From assembly GCA_009746045.1 (NCBI GenBank), contig RPFO01000026.1:4594320-4658319 (forward strand): a DNA stretch of 64,000 nucleotides, read 5' to 3'. The notes beneath the pieces are model-generated. The model made no database searches. It saw only the letters and a list, made by a program, of their open reading frames with translations, and was not told where the DNA came from. Positions 32,757-42,396 of the stretch are shown in pieces. Position numbers and translations under genes: made by a program. Numbering within the stretch: position 1 is the first letter of the stretch; each line of letters opens with the position of its first letter. This DNA is from Mesostigma viride (lineage: Eukaryota; Streptophyta; Mesostigmatophyceae; Mesostigmatales; Mesostigmataceae).

Positions 32757-35045
32757 CTAATGGCCATCCGTCTGGTAGGTACCACGGGAGGCCAGCAGGA
32801 CATCCAGGTAAGCCTGGTAGTGAGACACATCCTCAGCATTGTCGTGCCTATCTACAGTGAGGAAAACATCGGCCCACACGCCGTCAGGGAAAAGTCCCAG
32901 GAAGGCCCAGTAGTACCTATGCTGTGTAAGAACGACCTGGCCCCGGGCCCAGTCCAGGAAACCGCAGGCAAAGAGGCGTAGGAAAGGCTCTACCGCGATC
33001 AGGCAGAGAGCCCGAAGGAGCAGACGATGATACCGGATCCGAGGGCGCATACCCGTCGGGAAAAACAGATCTACCAGGGGCTCCACGTTGGACGGCCACA
33101 ACCGGATATGCCGAATCTCGCGGGAGCGCCACCGGCGGGCACACTGTCGCGACCCGAACGTCTCGAGGTAGTCGCTAGCCCGGGGAGGAGGATGACCCCG
33201 AGAGTCCAAACCCTGGCCCGGGATGGGCGCTGGACGACGGGCATCCCACTCTAGGATGGGCTGAAGGACGGTGCTGTACGTGGCACCCGGCACCGCAGGA
33301 AAATCTACCGTAAGAGCATCTGAGGCCATAATGCCCAGAGGCGGAGGGTAAGCCCACTGGAATCCGCCGTAGGTGTCCAAGTCATTGTGGCGTCGCGCCC
33401 AGCGGTACAGGACGCGCCGAACCAGGATCTCACCCTGGAACACCGGATCAGCCAAAATAACCATGTCGAAAGGAGGCCGATCAGTCTCAACTGGTAGGTT
33501 ACGGTCCCGCGGCGCCCGACACACCTGGGAGAACCCGTAGGACATGGGCGAAATGGCCAGCTCGGCGGAGGCGCGCGGCAGGTCACACTGGCGGCACGCG
33601 AGCGCAGACATACCATACCCGAAGACAGGCGTGTCGCGCGACTCCGGAGTCGCATGCACCACAGAAGGGGCCCGATCCCGATCGCCCTCTGACAACTCCC
33701 GAAGGGAATCGGCAGCGCGGGTGGCGCGAGGGTCAGAGCCACTGGACCGAACAACCGCAGCCAAAGACCGCGGGGCCGAAGGGGCAGGGGCCGACGAAGG
33801 GGTAGGAACCGGCACAGGCGCAGAAGGTGCCGGTACAACAGGGGGCCGCGTCGGACCCGATGCCGCAGGGGGTCGCGACGGACCCGCCTCCGCAACTGGC
33901 GCGCCGGTCTCTGGGGGTGGAGCACCACCAGGCCACATGTTGAAAATAGGACCCGTGGGGACAGGCAATCCGGCATACGACTGGTTACCGTCCAAGCTCC
34001 AGTCAGGCACCGGGATCCTCTGCGGAGGACCGCCCTCCCAAAGCCTGGGAAGACCGCCCGGGTCGCTGAAGAAACCCCGCGAGGGCGGCGCTGACGTGGT
34101 GGGCGGCTCGGACGCGGCGGCGGCGGGCGCTGCCACTGGGACGGCGGACTCGCGCCGAGGCGCAGGTACGTCAGTAGCAGGCGCAGCGGTAGCCGAAGGC
34201 GTAGGAGCTGCAGCACCAGAGGGAACCGTAGACGTCGAGGCGACCGAAGGGGAAGGGGGCACAGCTGCAACAGACACCCCACCTGGCGTGGCTGGAGCGT
34301 GCGCCTGGGCCGCCATGAAGGCCCCGAAGGCCGCCGTCAGGGACTGGATCTGCGCCTGCATCGCAGAAACTGTCGCCGCAAGAGGATCAGGCTCACGACC
34401 AGAGCCCGAAGGGGTAGGCTCCACCGATGCGCACAGGACCGACCTCGGTGAAGACGGGACAGGGGAAGGCGCCGACACTGAAGAGGAGGACGCCGCAGGG
34501 GAGGCCGAATACTCAGGGGAATACTGCGCCTCTACCGGCGCGTCCGTAGGGGTAGGGTCGCCCAATCCTACGCCCGCGTTCTGGTCTGCTATCTCCATGA
34601 ACTCTACGGCCCGTAAAAGGTCGCAGGGGTTCTCATCCATTTCCGCATCACCCTCGGCCGGAAGCCAGGGGAACACGTCCCGTAGGCAGGAACGGCCCAC
34701 AGGGGTAGAAAGGTAGGAAAACACCCTGGGGCACTGGAGAATCGCAGCTATCTGTCCCAGGGCTGGACAGCTGGAGCCACATTCTAGCAAACAGTGGCCG
34801 GCATCGTCGAACCCGTGCAAAACAAGCTGATGCGGCTCAGAAGGGGAAGGACCGTACCACGTGACCCCGAAGAGAGCCGCCCTGACTAGGCCCGCATGCT
34901 GGGCCTGGAGGGCCGGATGCACGACGCCATCCGGGAAACTAGACCGTGACACCCAACGGCCCGGCAGGGCCTCGAAGTACAGCTCAGGGTCCGGTAGGGG
35001 CAGGGACGGCAGCGGGCTCTCAGCCGGAGGGGTAGGTTCCGACAT
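32757..35045 (-). CDS. Chromovirus ORF3, large protein of unknown function (762 aa)
   Basis: The first ATG in a good position is at 35,045 (MSEPTPPAESPLPSL), 77 bp after the pol stop at 35,122; the stop is at 32,757. The first 170 residues look folded, with LYFEALPGRWVSRSSF and HQLVLHGFDDAGHCLLECG. Residues about 200-450 are Pro/Ala/Ser-rich and probably disordered. The last 250 are folded and Arg/Trp-rich (LVRRVLYRWARRHNDLD, FGSRQCARRWRSREIRHIRL, GFLDWARGQVVLTQHRYYW). I see no signal peptide or strong membrane segment, so it does not look like a typical Env although it has the env position. I do not recognise the family. The frame is undamaged. Confidence 0.7.
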   Translation of the reverse strand: MSEPTPPAESPLPSLPLPDPELYFEALPGRWVSRSSFPDGVVHPALQAQHAGLVRAALFGVTWYGPSPSEPHQLVLHGFDDAGHCLLECGSSCPALGQIAAILQCPRVFSYLSTPVGRSCLRDVFPWLPAEGDAEMDENPCDLLRAVEFMEIADQNAGVGLGDPTPTDAPVEAQYSPEYSASPAASSSSVSAPSPVPSSPRSVLCASVEPTPSGSGREPDPLAATVSAMQAQIQSLTAAFGAFMAAQAHAPATPGGVSVAAVPPSPSVASTSTVPSGAAAPTPSATAAPATDVPAPRRESAVPVAAPAAAASEPPTTSAPPSRGFFSDPGGLPRLWEGGPPQRIPVPDWSLDGNQSYAGLPVPTGPIFNMWPGGAPPPETGAPVAEAGPSRPPAASGPTRPPVVPAPSAPVPVPTPSSAPAPSAPRSLAAVVRSSGSDPRATRAADSLRELSEGDRDRAPSVVHATPESRDTPVFGYGMSALACRQCDLPRASAELAISPMSYGFSQVCRAPRDRNLPVETDRPPFDMVILADPVFQGEILVRRVLYRWARRHNDLDTYGGFQWAYPPPLGIMASDALTVDFPAVPGATYSTVLQPILEWDARRPAPIPGQGLDSRGHPPPRASDYLETFGSRQCARRWRSREIRHIRLWPSNVEPLVDLFFPTGMRPRIRYHRLLLRALCLIAVEPFLRLFACGFLDWARGQVVLTQHRYYWAFLGLFPDGVWADVFLTVDRHDNAEDVSHYQAYLDVLLASRGTYQTDGH

Positions 35046-35121
35046 GACGGCTGCGGAGGGGAGGGGACAACCAACCACCCGTCGACAGCAGACATAACAT
35101 AAGAGAGGAGAAAGCCTACAA

Positions 35122-38100
35122 CTAGAGCTTGTGCAGGGTTTTATATTCCTGCAGCAGGCGACTACACCCATCTAGCTCACTCTCCGTATACCAAACCTTA
35201 TCTACTTCACTACGAGCATACATCCACTTCACTTTATACTGACGCTGGGTACCGCGGCCCTTTTTGATATCTCTATGGGCCACGATGCTTTCTACTTCGT
35301 CTTCTACTTCCCCAGTGTCAGGGTTATGCTCTAAAGGGGCAGGCGCTAACTCCCTGCCAGCGAACGTACTAGGATGGTACAGTTTAAGCTGGCTCCTATG
35401 GAAGGTGTTTGAATGCGTTTGCCAGGAGGTAGGGATATCGACTTTATATAAGAAATTTCCTACCCTAGACAACACATGGAAGGGTCCTAAGAAGGCGGGC
35501 CTAAGTTTGACCTTCAGTTCTGCTTCAAACTTATGAGCAAAACGGCCAACACGGGGGCCTTCTACTAATACTAGATCTCCTATTTCTATCTCAGGTGCTC
35601 GTCTATCTAAGGAGGCACGCAACCTAGCAAGGTACTTAGCCTGAGCTTTTTGGTACCCTGAGATCGCGTGGTCATGAGCAGTTTTCATTCTATCTAGTAA
35701 GGACTGTACACCTTCTACAGTATCTCGGGACACATCATCCTTGTCCCGTAGAGGACTAGCTAAGAGAGAGGTAGGGGTAAGGGGCTGTCTACCAGTATCT
35801 AAGAAGAAGGGCGTATATCCATGCGCAGCTTGGGGACAATTGTTGAGGGAGAACTCTACCAAACATAAATAATCCTCCCAATCACTACCCGAGCCATTAA
35901 CATAGTGCCTAAGCGCTTCTTCTACTACCCTATTAAGACGCTCTACTAAATGAGAGGAGGAGGAGTGGTAGGCAGTACCGTAGGTAACCTTGGTACCGAT
36001 GGCAGCGAAAAACTGCTGCCAAAAATCTGAGGTAAATAATTTATCCTTATCACTAATAAACTGCCTACTCAATCCATGATATCTATATACATTATTGAGG
36101 TATAGGCGTGCGCAATCACGTGCGGTGAGTTCTAAAGGACACGGCACAAGATGGCACATACGAGTAAAACGATCTATGAACACAAGGATTTGGGCATTGC
36201 CCCTATCATTCTTTCTAAAAGGTCCTACAAAATCCATCATGATAGAATCCCAAGGCATGATGGGGTCAGGCAAGGTCCTAGGTTCTGCTATCTGTCCTAC
36301 ATTATTGGGTTTCATTTCCTGGCAAGATTGACAAGTTCTAACATACTCATCTACATCCTTATAAAGGGAAGGCCAGTAATAAGAGCGGGCTACTAGGTCC
36401 CGTACCCGTTTACCACCCTGATGAGCAGCTAAGTCATGCAACTCAAAGAGCAAGGAGGAGCGACAGATAGGAGGGACATACAGGCGCCATTGAGGGGGAG
36501 AATCTGCTATCTGCACATATAAAAACCCACCTACAAATTTACAAGGGTGCTTGCCTAATTGTTGGGGATGTGCAGCAATGGCAGCTAATGCTTCCGGCTC
36601 AGTGGCCGTAAATCTACTAATAAGGCGTTCAAGATCAGAAGTAGGCATCGCTACAGAAGTATCCAGAACAGGTTTAAAGAGATCTCCTACCGCCTTGCCA
36701 AAGAGAAGGGGAGGTCCTAGAGGGACTAAGTTTTCATAAGACTTTCCTGACCTAGTCGCTATGTGGCTAAGCGGTATAGAAATTTTATTTTTCCCCTCCC
36801 CCCCCACCGAGGCCACGGGAAGGGCCTCACACGGGAGAGAGAGTCCTACGTGAGAAAGGAGATCAGGCATGCGAACAGCTGTATGAAAGAGGTAGGCATA
36901 GGATTCATCATCAGGTAGTTCACCATAAGGGGTTACACCCATAGTAGTAGGAACTAGAGTAGTATTGAGAACATCAAGGTCCTCGAAGAAGGAATAGTCT
37001 GCACGACGAGAGAGTGCATCTGGTACTATGTTATCTACACCCTTGACATACTGAAGTTTAAAAGGGGAAAACTGTGCTAAAAATTCCATCCAGCGCGCTT
37101 GCCGAGGGGTAAGGTTGGGTTGGGAGAGAAGATGGGTAAGGGGACGATGATCCGTTTGGATAACTAACCTATAAGGATCTAGCTCACAGGGTTCATTCAG
37201 GCAGACATCAAATTGAGCACCTTTAAGGAAGTGCTGCCACGCATGGCAACAATACACCACAGCTAAGAGTTCCTGCTGGTGTACGGGATAGTTACGCTCC
37301 GCAGGGAGCATTGTCCTAGAGATATACTCAATTGGCTGTAAGCCCTGACCCTGATCCTGGAGAAGGACACCACCTATAGCTACTTTACTAGCATCTGTAG
37401 CCACAACAAAGGGTTTAGTAGTATCCGGTAGGATGAGTACAGGAGGGGAAAGGAGTAGGGATTTTAGGCACTGAAAAGCCGACTGACATTCACTACTCCA
37501 AACAAAGGGGATATCCTTCTTTAATAAATGATTAATAGGGGCTGCTATAGTTGCGAAACGCGGGATAAAACGCCTATAGTAAGAAGCAATTCCTAGGAAA
37601 CTACGTACACCTTTAACGTCGGTAGGAGTAGGCCATTCCTGAATTGACTTAGTTTTATCCGGGTCGGTAGCGACCCCGGCATCTGACAGAACGTGCCCTA
37701 AAAATGGGACACTCCTACCCGAACGCACTTTAGCACGGCGCGCCCACAAAGAATTTTCAGCCATTATTTCTAATACTTTCTTTAAATCACGTAGGTGCGT
37801 TTCAAAATCAGGAGAGTAAATAAGAATATCATCTAAGTAAGCTTGAGCACAAGAACGGTCATGCTCAGATAAAGAAACAGAGGAGAAGGAAGGATCCTTT
37901 AAATCAGAGGACACCTGAGGAAGATGAGAATTTCCCATAACAGGTCTAAGCACTTCATTCATTAACATTTGAAAAGAGGCAGGCGAGTTACAGAGTCCCA
38001 TAGCCGCTACTCTAAACTGGTAATGACCAAAAGGGGTAGCAAAGGCGGTTTTATGGCAATCCTCAGGAGCTATCCGCAACTGCCAAAAACCATCCGCACA

Positions 38101-38163
38101 ATCCAGTACTGTGAAACAAGTGGAACCTTTAACCTTATTAAATATATCATCAATACGAGGTAG
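35122..38163 (-). CDS. Chromovirus Pol, main part: RT, RNase H, integrase, chromodomain
   Basis: Continues the RT from the N-terminal piece at 40,503-40,838. Landmarks from 38,163 downward: LPRIDDIFNKVKG, FATPFGHYQFRVAAMGLCNS, then AYLDDILIYS near 37,835 (catalytic Asp pair). RNase H follows with VATDASKVAIGGVL and YPVHQQELLAVVY. Integrase has the His/Cys zinc site HDLAAHQGG...TCQSCQ, then the D-D-E triad in IMMDFVGPF, FISDKDKLF and HLVERLNRVVEEAL. The last 60 residues form a chromodomain (VESIVAHRDIKK, YKVKWMYARSEVDKVWYTE), which in chromoviruses steers integration to marked chromatin. There are no frameshifts. About 25 unusual Ser-rich residues stand between RT strand B and the YLDD box. 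The polyprotein would be cut by the element's protease. Confidence 0.9.
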   Translation of the reverse strand, partial: LPRIDDIFNKVKGSTCFTVLDCADGFWQLRIAPEDCHKTAFATPFGHYQFRVAAMGLCNSPASFQMLMNEVLRPVMGNSHLPQVSSDLKDPSFSSVSLSEHDRSCAQAYLDDILIYSPDFETHLRDLKKVLEIMAENSLWARRAKVRSGRSVPFLGHVLSDAGVATDPDKTKSIQEWPTPTDVKGVRSFLGIASYYRRFIPRFATIAAPINHLLKKDIPFVWSSECQSAFQCLKSLLLSPPVLILPDTTKPFVVATDASKVAIGGVLLQDQGQGLQPIEYISRTMLPAERNYPVHQQELLAVVYCCHAWQHFLKGAQFDVCLNEPCELDPYRLVIQTDHRPLTHLLSQPNLTPRQARWMEFLAQFSPFKLQYVKGVDNIVPDALSRRADYSFFEDLDVLNTTLVPTTMGVTPYGELPDDESYAYLFHTAVRMPDLLSHVGLSLPCEALPVASVGGEGKNKISIPLSHIATRSGKSYENLVPLGPPLLFGKAVGDLFKPVLDTSVAMPTSDLERLISRFTATEPEALAAIAAHPQQLGKHPCKFVGGFLYVQIADSPPQWRLYVPPICRSSLLFELHDLAAHQGGKRVRDLVARSYYWPSLYKDVDEYVRTCQSCQEMKPNNVGQIAEPRTLPDPIMPWDSIMMDFVGPFRKNDRGNAQILVFIDRFTRMCHLVPCPLELTARDCARLYLNNVYRYHGLSRQFISDKDKLFTSDFWQQFFAAIGTKVTYGTAYHSSSSHLVERLNRVVEEALRHYVNGSGSDWEDYLCLVEFSLNNCPQAAHGYTPFFLDTGRQPLTPTSLLASPLRDKDDVSRDTVEGVQSLLDRMKTAHDHAISGYQKAQAKYLARLRASLDRRAPEIEIGDLVLVEGPRVGRFAHKFEAELKVKLRPAFLGPFHVLSRVGNFLYKVDIPTSWQTHSNTFHRSQLKLYHPSTFAGRELAPAPLEHNPDTGEVEDEVESIVAHRDIKKGRGTQRQYKVKWMYARSEVDKVWYTESELDGCSRLLQEYKTLHKL

Positions 38164-38528
38164 TTTCTGAGCTATCTGCTCATTTTATAGTTATGTTGCG
38201 GCGGGCTCAAAGGGGGCCGATCTGCCGCCTGTAGCGTAGCTCTACCGTACGTCACCTACACCATGTTAGGTGCTTGTTGTTACTTAGGACTAGAGAGAGA
38301 AAGGGACCGGCGGTGCGCCGGTACTAGTGCCTACTGGCAACCGTGCCCGCCCTTGATTGAGGGGGGCGCGGCGCCTTGAGACATGTGCTTTGTTTTCCAT
38401 TTTCACACCGTACTTAGAGTGGTGTGGTGAACGTAGGGAGGCCTTTTTGCAGCTTCGCAACTTGATCCCAGCATTTGCTGGCAAGGTCGGCTGGCCGCTA
38501 TGGCGGCTGCGCTGAATGTAAGACGATG

Positions 38529-39152
38529 CTATCGGCCTCTCCGGGCGTGGAGAGGCCTGGAATAAAAGTCTTTATGATCGCCACCTACCGTTACAGGCCA
38601 CGGTAATGGTTGTTGGGTGGGGGGCTCTACGATTTGAGTAAAAGGGTGTGATTTCCGGCGCTGGGCCCACTGACGATTCCCCTCTACCCCTGGGTGCGGC
38701 AAGCAGCTTCCTGACACTGGGGAAGCTGCGTTTTTTAGTCGGACAACGTCAGGGAAGGAGCCATACAGGCCAGGGCCAGCGGCTACGGTGGAAAGAATCA
38801 CAGGTGGAGGCGAATCTGCCTTAAACGTGGAAATGGCTAGCGCGGGGTGCCAGGGTAGCCCATAACTACCAGGAGCCTGACAGCGGACCCGATCTTTCGG
38901 CCTGTGGCCAGACGGGAGTTTCGGGGAGGATGCGGGGCTGGAGCGAATCTTGGTGGGAGGAGCGCGCTCTTCATAATTGCCCAGTTTTTCAGCAAAGGCA
39001 GCGGCTGCCGTGGGTCGGGGGGGGTCCTGTCGGCATGGGGAGGTCGGCAGGCACTCTGTACCCTCTCGGCGCTCCGGCGAGCAGGCCCCTTCTGCCCTTG
39101 GCGATAAGGGAGAGGTGGGAAGCTGCGGAAAACCGTGGGTATTCATGCGCAC
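38529..39152 (-). other. Open frame in the body of the non-autonomous element
   Basis: An uninterrupted minus-strand frame of about 207 codons with an ATG at about 39,146. It encodes a Pro/Arg/Ser-rich protein (SPLSPRAEGACSPERREG, FAEKLGNYEERAPP). No family is recognised and the composition follows the local GC-rich DNA, so it may not be a gene. Confidence 0.2.
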
Positions 39153-39209
39153 TTACAAAAAATCTGGTTAAGAAACTCTACAGCGCTTGGCAAGCCTGGA
39201 AAAAAATTT

Positions 39210-39315
39210 TCCCCTCGCGGGGGGCGCGTGAAAATTAAACGTCTAAGGCTCCGCTACGCCCGCCCAAAGGCGGCGGGCTCCGCTTTGCCTTTGCCGTTTT
39301 CACGCGCCTCCCACG
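39210..39315. repeat. GC-rich palindrome, relative of 24,651-24,761
   Basis: CTCGCGGGGGGCGCGTGAAAA at the left pairs with TTTTCACGCGCCTCCCACG at the right. The middle again has CCCGCCCAAAGGCGGCGGGC and CTCCGCTTTGCC. The left inner arm is diverged (TTAAACGTCTAAGG in place of CGGCAAAGGC). Confidence 0.8.
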
Positions 39316-40502
39316 AGGGGGGGGGGTGCGTGTGGAACCCGGCAGTGCGGTCCGGCTTTGTTTTAAGAAAATGCATTATATATACCATAATAAAGCTCCA
39401 CTCGGCTGCGGCTGCGCCAAGGCTCGTGACACCATGGCGATGGTGAGCCTTGGCGCTAGGAGGTCCGCAGCCATCATTATCACCACGATGGGGGGTAATG
39501 GAGCCAGTGGCAGTGGCTCTACCCTCGGGAAATCCCAGCGGCTTTGCCGGTGGGCTGGTGATGGTGGTTGGGTGAGCTGGAGACGTTCCCAGGTGGCATA
39601 AGTCCTAAAGCGGCAGCACTGGGATGCGCCCCTCTAAGAAGGGGAACGCATGTGGCTCCGCCCTGCGTCCGCCGGGAGACCGTAGCGGCCACACGGGGGC
39701 GGGAAGGGGGGCATCATCATGCCAACAAGAGCCCAGCATTCCAAGTGGTTGCGTTCCTACCACCAGGGCTGGAAACGGCCTGGGTGGCCAGAGATGGTGA
39801 TGTGGGACAAGATTGGACCAAGGGGGCATGTGCTGGGCCCCAGCATGGTGAACTGGCCTAACTTGACAATGACTTGTACAATGATTTTGAGGGTGTGGCT
39901 AGGCTCAACTGTTAAAGCCTGCACACACTTATTGTAATAAACTTGTTTCTCTGGTAGGAAGGCACTCCAATGGACCTTAGCTTCAGCACCTATTTTCTGA
40001 GCTATCTGCTCATTTTATAGTTATGTTGCGGCGGGCTCAAAGGGGGCCGATCTGCCGCCTGTAGCGTAGCTCTACCGTACGTCACCTACACCATGTTAGG
40101 TGCTTGTTGTTACTTAGGACTAGAGAGAGAAAGGGACCGGCGGTGCGCCGGTACTAGTGCCTACTGGCAACCGTCACCCGCCCTTGATTGAGGGGGGCGC
40201 GGCGCCTTGAGACATGTGCTTTGTTTTCCATTTTCACACCGTACTTAGAGTGGTGTGGTGAACGTAGGGAGGCCTTTTTGCAGCTCCCACCCACCCACCC
40301 TCGCTGCTGTTGGGGACAAGATTGGACCAAGGGGGCATGTGCTGGGCCCCAGCATGGTGAACTGGCCTAACTTGACAATGACTTGTACAATGATTTTGAG
40401 GGTGTGGCTAGGCTCAACTGTTAAAGCCTGCACACACTTATTGTAATAAACTTGTTTCTCTGGTAGGAAGGCACTCCAATGGACCTTAGCTTCAGCACCT
40501 AT

Positions 40503-40838
40503 AGGGTATTTAGACTTCACAGTAATATCATTCAACTTCCTATAATCAGTAACTAGGCGAAACTTGCCATTTGGCTTAGGAACTAACAGGACACCAGCTG
40601 AGTAGGGGGAGTTACTAGGCTCTATCAATCCTGCTTCTAATAGCGACACTAAGATCTGTTTTAGTTCCTTTAATTCGGTAGGGCCCATTCTATACATCGG
40701 AGAGTGCGTAGGAACTGCACCGTCCTTGATAACTACACGGTGTAAAACAGAACGAGGAGGAGGATAAGAAGGAGTCTTTTCTTCAAAAACCTTTGAGGAA
40801 TCTATCACAGCCATGTATCTTACTATTTCATTTTCAGC
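40503..40838 (-). CDS. Chromovirus Pol, N-terminal RT segment between two insertions
   Basis: Codons run from 40,838 (AENEIVRYMAV) through PTHSPMYRMGPTELKELKQI, LIEPSNSPYSAGVLLVPKP and NGKFRLVTDYRKLNDITVKS to K-Y-P at 40,503. These are the fingers region and RT motifs 1-2 of Ty3-type enzymes. Upstream, the frame joins directly to the protease segment at 46,232 once the PAT-like element is removed. Downstream it joins the rest of RT at 38,163 once the non-autonomous element is removed. Both joins keep the frame, so the gene was whole before the insertions. Confidence 0.85.
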
Positions 40839-41219
40839 AATCGGGGTTCTCTGAACATAGTTTCTTTATAGTGATACGGAAGGGGAGCCGCTGATGCTAG
40901 GTGAAATAGAGCTGGGTGATGTGATCGTAATAAGGTTGATTAGGCTTCTAGTGTACGAGTATTACGGAAGATATGGCCTAATTGTTGCGGCCCATACCTT
41001 GACGGTGTGCTGAGTACCTTGACGACGGATTTTTGCGTCTAGGTTCTCCTAGCAGATCTGTGATTGCGGACGGGTTTGCAACAGGCAATATCTGAAGTAA
41101 AACTTGACGGCTAAAACTGTTTAGAGGCCGTTGCCGGATCTGGCCGTTGGTAGAGAGCCGTTGGCCTTGAAACACGATAAAAGCTTGCTCACCTAGCTCA
41201 TGGCGGTCTCTTTTGTTTT
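40839..41219 (+). repeat. Split direct repeat A1
   Basis: 381 bp, starting AATCGGGGTTCTCTG and ending GGTCTCTTTTGTTTT; repeated as A2 at 45,682-46,062. Confidence 0.9.
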
Positions 41220-41290
41220 AACGAAGGCGGCGACAGGGGTCAGGGGCAGCGTAGCTGACGCCCAGAATTCCTTTCTGCAAAGCGGCTGGG

Positions 41291-42349
41291 ATGCCGAAGC
41301 CCGGGCGGAAGCCAGGTTCGACAGGTGCTGGGAAGCAATTACCGAAAGCTAATCCCGAGGTGCCGACAGCTACTAAACAGACGGGAAAGGGCCGACTAGG
41401 CTGGCCGACGCAGAAGAAAAGGCTCCATCAGGAGCTCTCCACTTGCTCGGGCCTGCCTGAAGTGTGCGCTGCCTTTGAGGCGGTCCTCGGGACCGACTGG
41501 GTAACTACTGTCAGCCGGTGGTCTGCGGCCCAGCTGGAGTCCGTCGTTGGACTGCTGGTCGACCACGTGGACGGGCCTGAAATTCTGGCAGCAGCGGACC
41601 CAAACGAAGCGCTAGTGGCAGCCCTCCAAAGCGCCCGGGACTTGGCGGACTCGGACGAAGAGGAGATGCAGCCACCACGCCGGCCCACGAAAGGGGCGAA
41701 AAAGGGGACGAAAAAAGTCGGAAGCCCAGCCCCGAGCAAGGGAAAGGCCGCGGGGGATGTGAGGGAGCAGCTCTTGGAGCTGGCGGCTATTATTGGCAAG
41801 CAGGGGCAGGCGGGCAAAGAAGAGGAGGAGGAGGAGGAGTCCGAGGAAGAGGATTTCCTGACGAAATTGAAGGATGCGCTGGCCGGGGCAGATGGGGCTT
41901 CCAGGAAGCCGAAAAAGACCAAAGGGGTGACGCTGCCCACTCGAGCACAAGTGGTGAATTGGAGGGTGCAAGAGAGAGTGCTCCCCGAGGTGCTCGAGGA
42001 TGCCAACGACAATGGAGGGGGGATAAAGAGTTGGATCATGGCTACTCGCCAAGGGGGGTGGAGGAACCAGGAAAGCAGGAAGGTGGTCATGAACATCGCC
42101 CTGGCCATGGACACACTCTTCAAGGAGTTGGGGCCGGCAGCCGGGGAGTTGGCTGGGGTAGAGTATCTCATGAGGGTGGTGGCAGCCATGCTCCTAGTGG
42201 AGAGCCAGGGGTCAGGAGGGTGGAAGGTGGCTGGCCACCTCCTTGCTCTCAAGGAAGATGCCTCCTTGGTGAGCAACCCGGCCATGAAGATGGCCCTGCA
42301 AAGCGCCACGATGATGGAGAAGCTGGGCAAGGCCCAGCAAACCAAGTAA
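41291..42349 (+). CDS. PAT-like element ORF1 (Gag-like)
   Basis: ATG at 41,291 (MPKPGRKPGSTG) to TAA at 42,347, 352 residues. The N-terminus is basic and probably disordered. Residues about 50-115 form a helical segment (VCAAFEAVLGTDWVTTVSRW). Then comes a linker with Asp/Glu runs (SDEEEMQ, KEEEEEEESEEEDFL) alternating with Lys-rich blocks. The last 130 residues look folded and helical (VNWRVQERVLPEVLEDAND, VEYLMRVVAAMLLVESQG). Its place before Pol suggests a structural, nucleic-acid-binding protein as in other DIRS-group elements. No zinc knuckle is present. Start chosen as the first ATG after A1. Confidence 0.7.
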   Translation: MPKPGRKPGSTGAGKQLPKANPEVPTATKQTGKGRLGWPTQKKRLHQELSTCSGLPEVCAAFEAVLGTDWVTTVSRWSAAQLESVVGLLVDHVDGPEILAAADPNEALVAALQSARDLADSDEEEMQPPRRPTKGAKKGTKKVGSPAPSKGKAAGDVREQLLELAAIIGKQGQAGKEEEEEEESEEEDFLTKLKDALAGADGASRKPKKTKGVTLPTRAQVVNWRVQERVLPEVLEDANDNGGGIKSWIMATRQGGWRNQESRKVVMNIALAMDTLFKELGPAAGELAGVEYLMRVVAAMLLVESQGSGGWKVAGHLLALKEDASLVSNPAMKMALQSATMMEKLGKAQQTK

Positions 42350-42396
42350 ACACCGAAAGGGTAAACCGCTCCCCCTTCCCACTGCCTCTTCCTACA

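Larger units (their letters stand above)
38164..40502 (+). mobile_element. Non-autonomous split-direct-repeat (PAT/DIRS-like) element, 2339 bp
   Basis: Structure in plus orientation: A1 (38,164-38,454), body, B1 (39,804-39,993), A2 (39,994-40,285), a 27-bp linker starting CCCACCC, and B2 (40,313-40,502). A1 and A2, and B1 and B2, are nearly identical. This A-body-B-A-B order is the split direct repeat of PAT/kangaroo elements and has the same CCCACCC linker style as the autonomous element at 40,839-46,231. There is no target duplication. Excision gives the codons for K-Y-P-L-P-R-I-D, the usual Ty3-type RT motif, in frame. The 1.35 kb body contains no recombinase or RT that I recognise, so mobility would need proteins from elsewhere. 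Confidence 0.75.

Noticed and set aside
33544-34716. Plus-strand 390-codon frame opposite ORF3.
   Set aside because: Antisense shadow of the GC-rich linker of ORF3; composition mirrors that linker and ORF3 has the proper place and strand in the element.
38164-40502. Reading the 2.3 kb interruption of RT as a spliceosomal intron (minus strand GTGCTG...GATAG).
   Set aside because: Splice sites and a frame-keeping join do exist, but the A-B-A-B repeat layout and exact recovery of the standard RT motif on removal point to a transposon insertion.
41428-42345. Minus-strand 305-codon frame opposite the PAT-like ORF1.
   Set aside because: Ser-rich antisense shadow of the Glu/Lys-rich ORF1.
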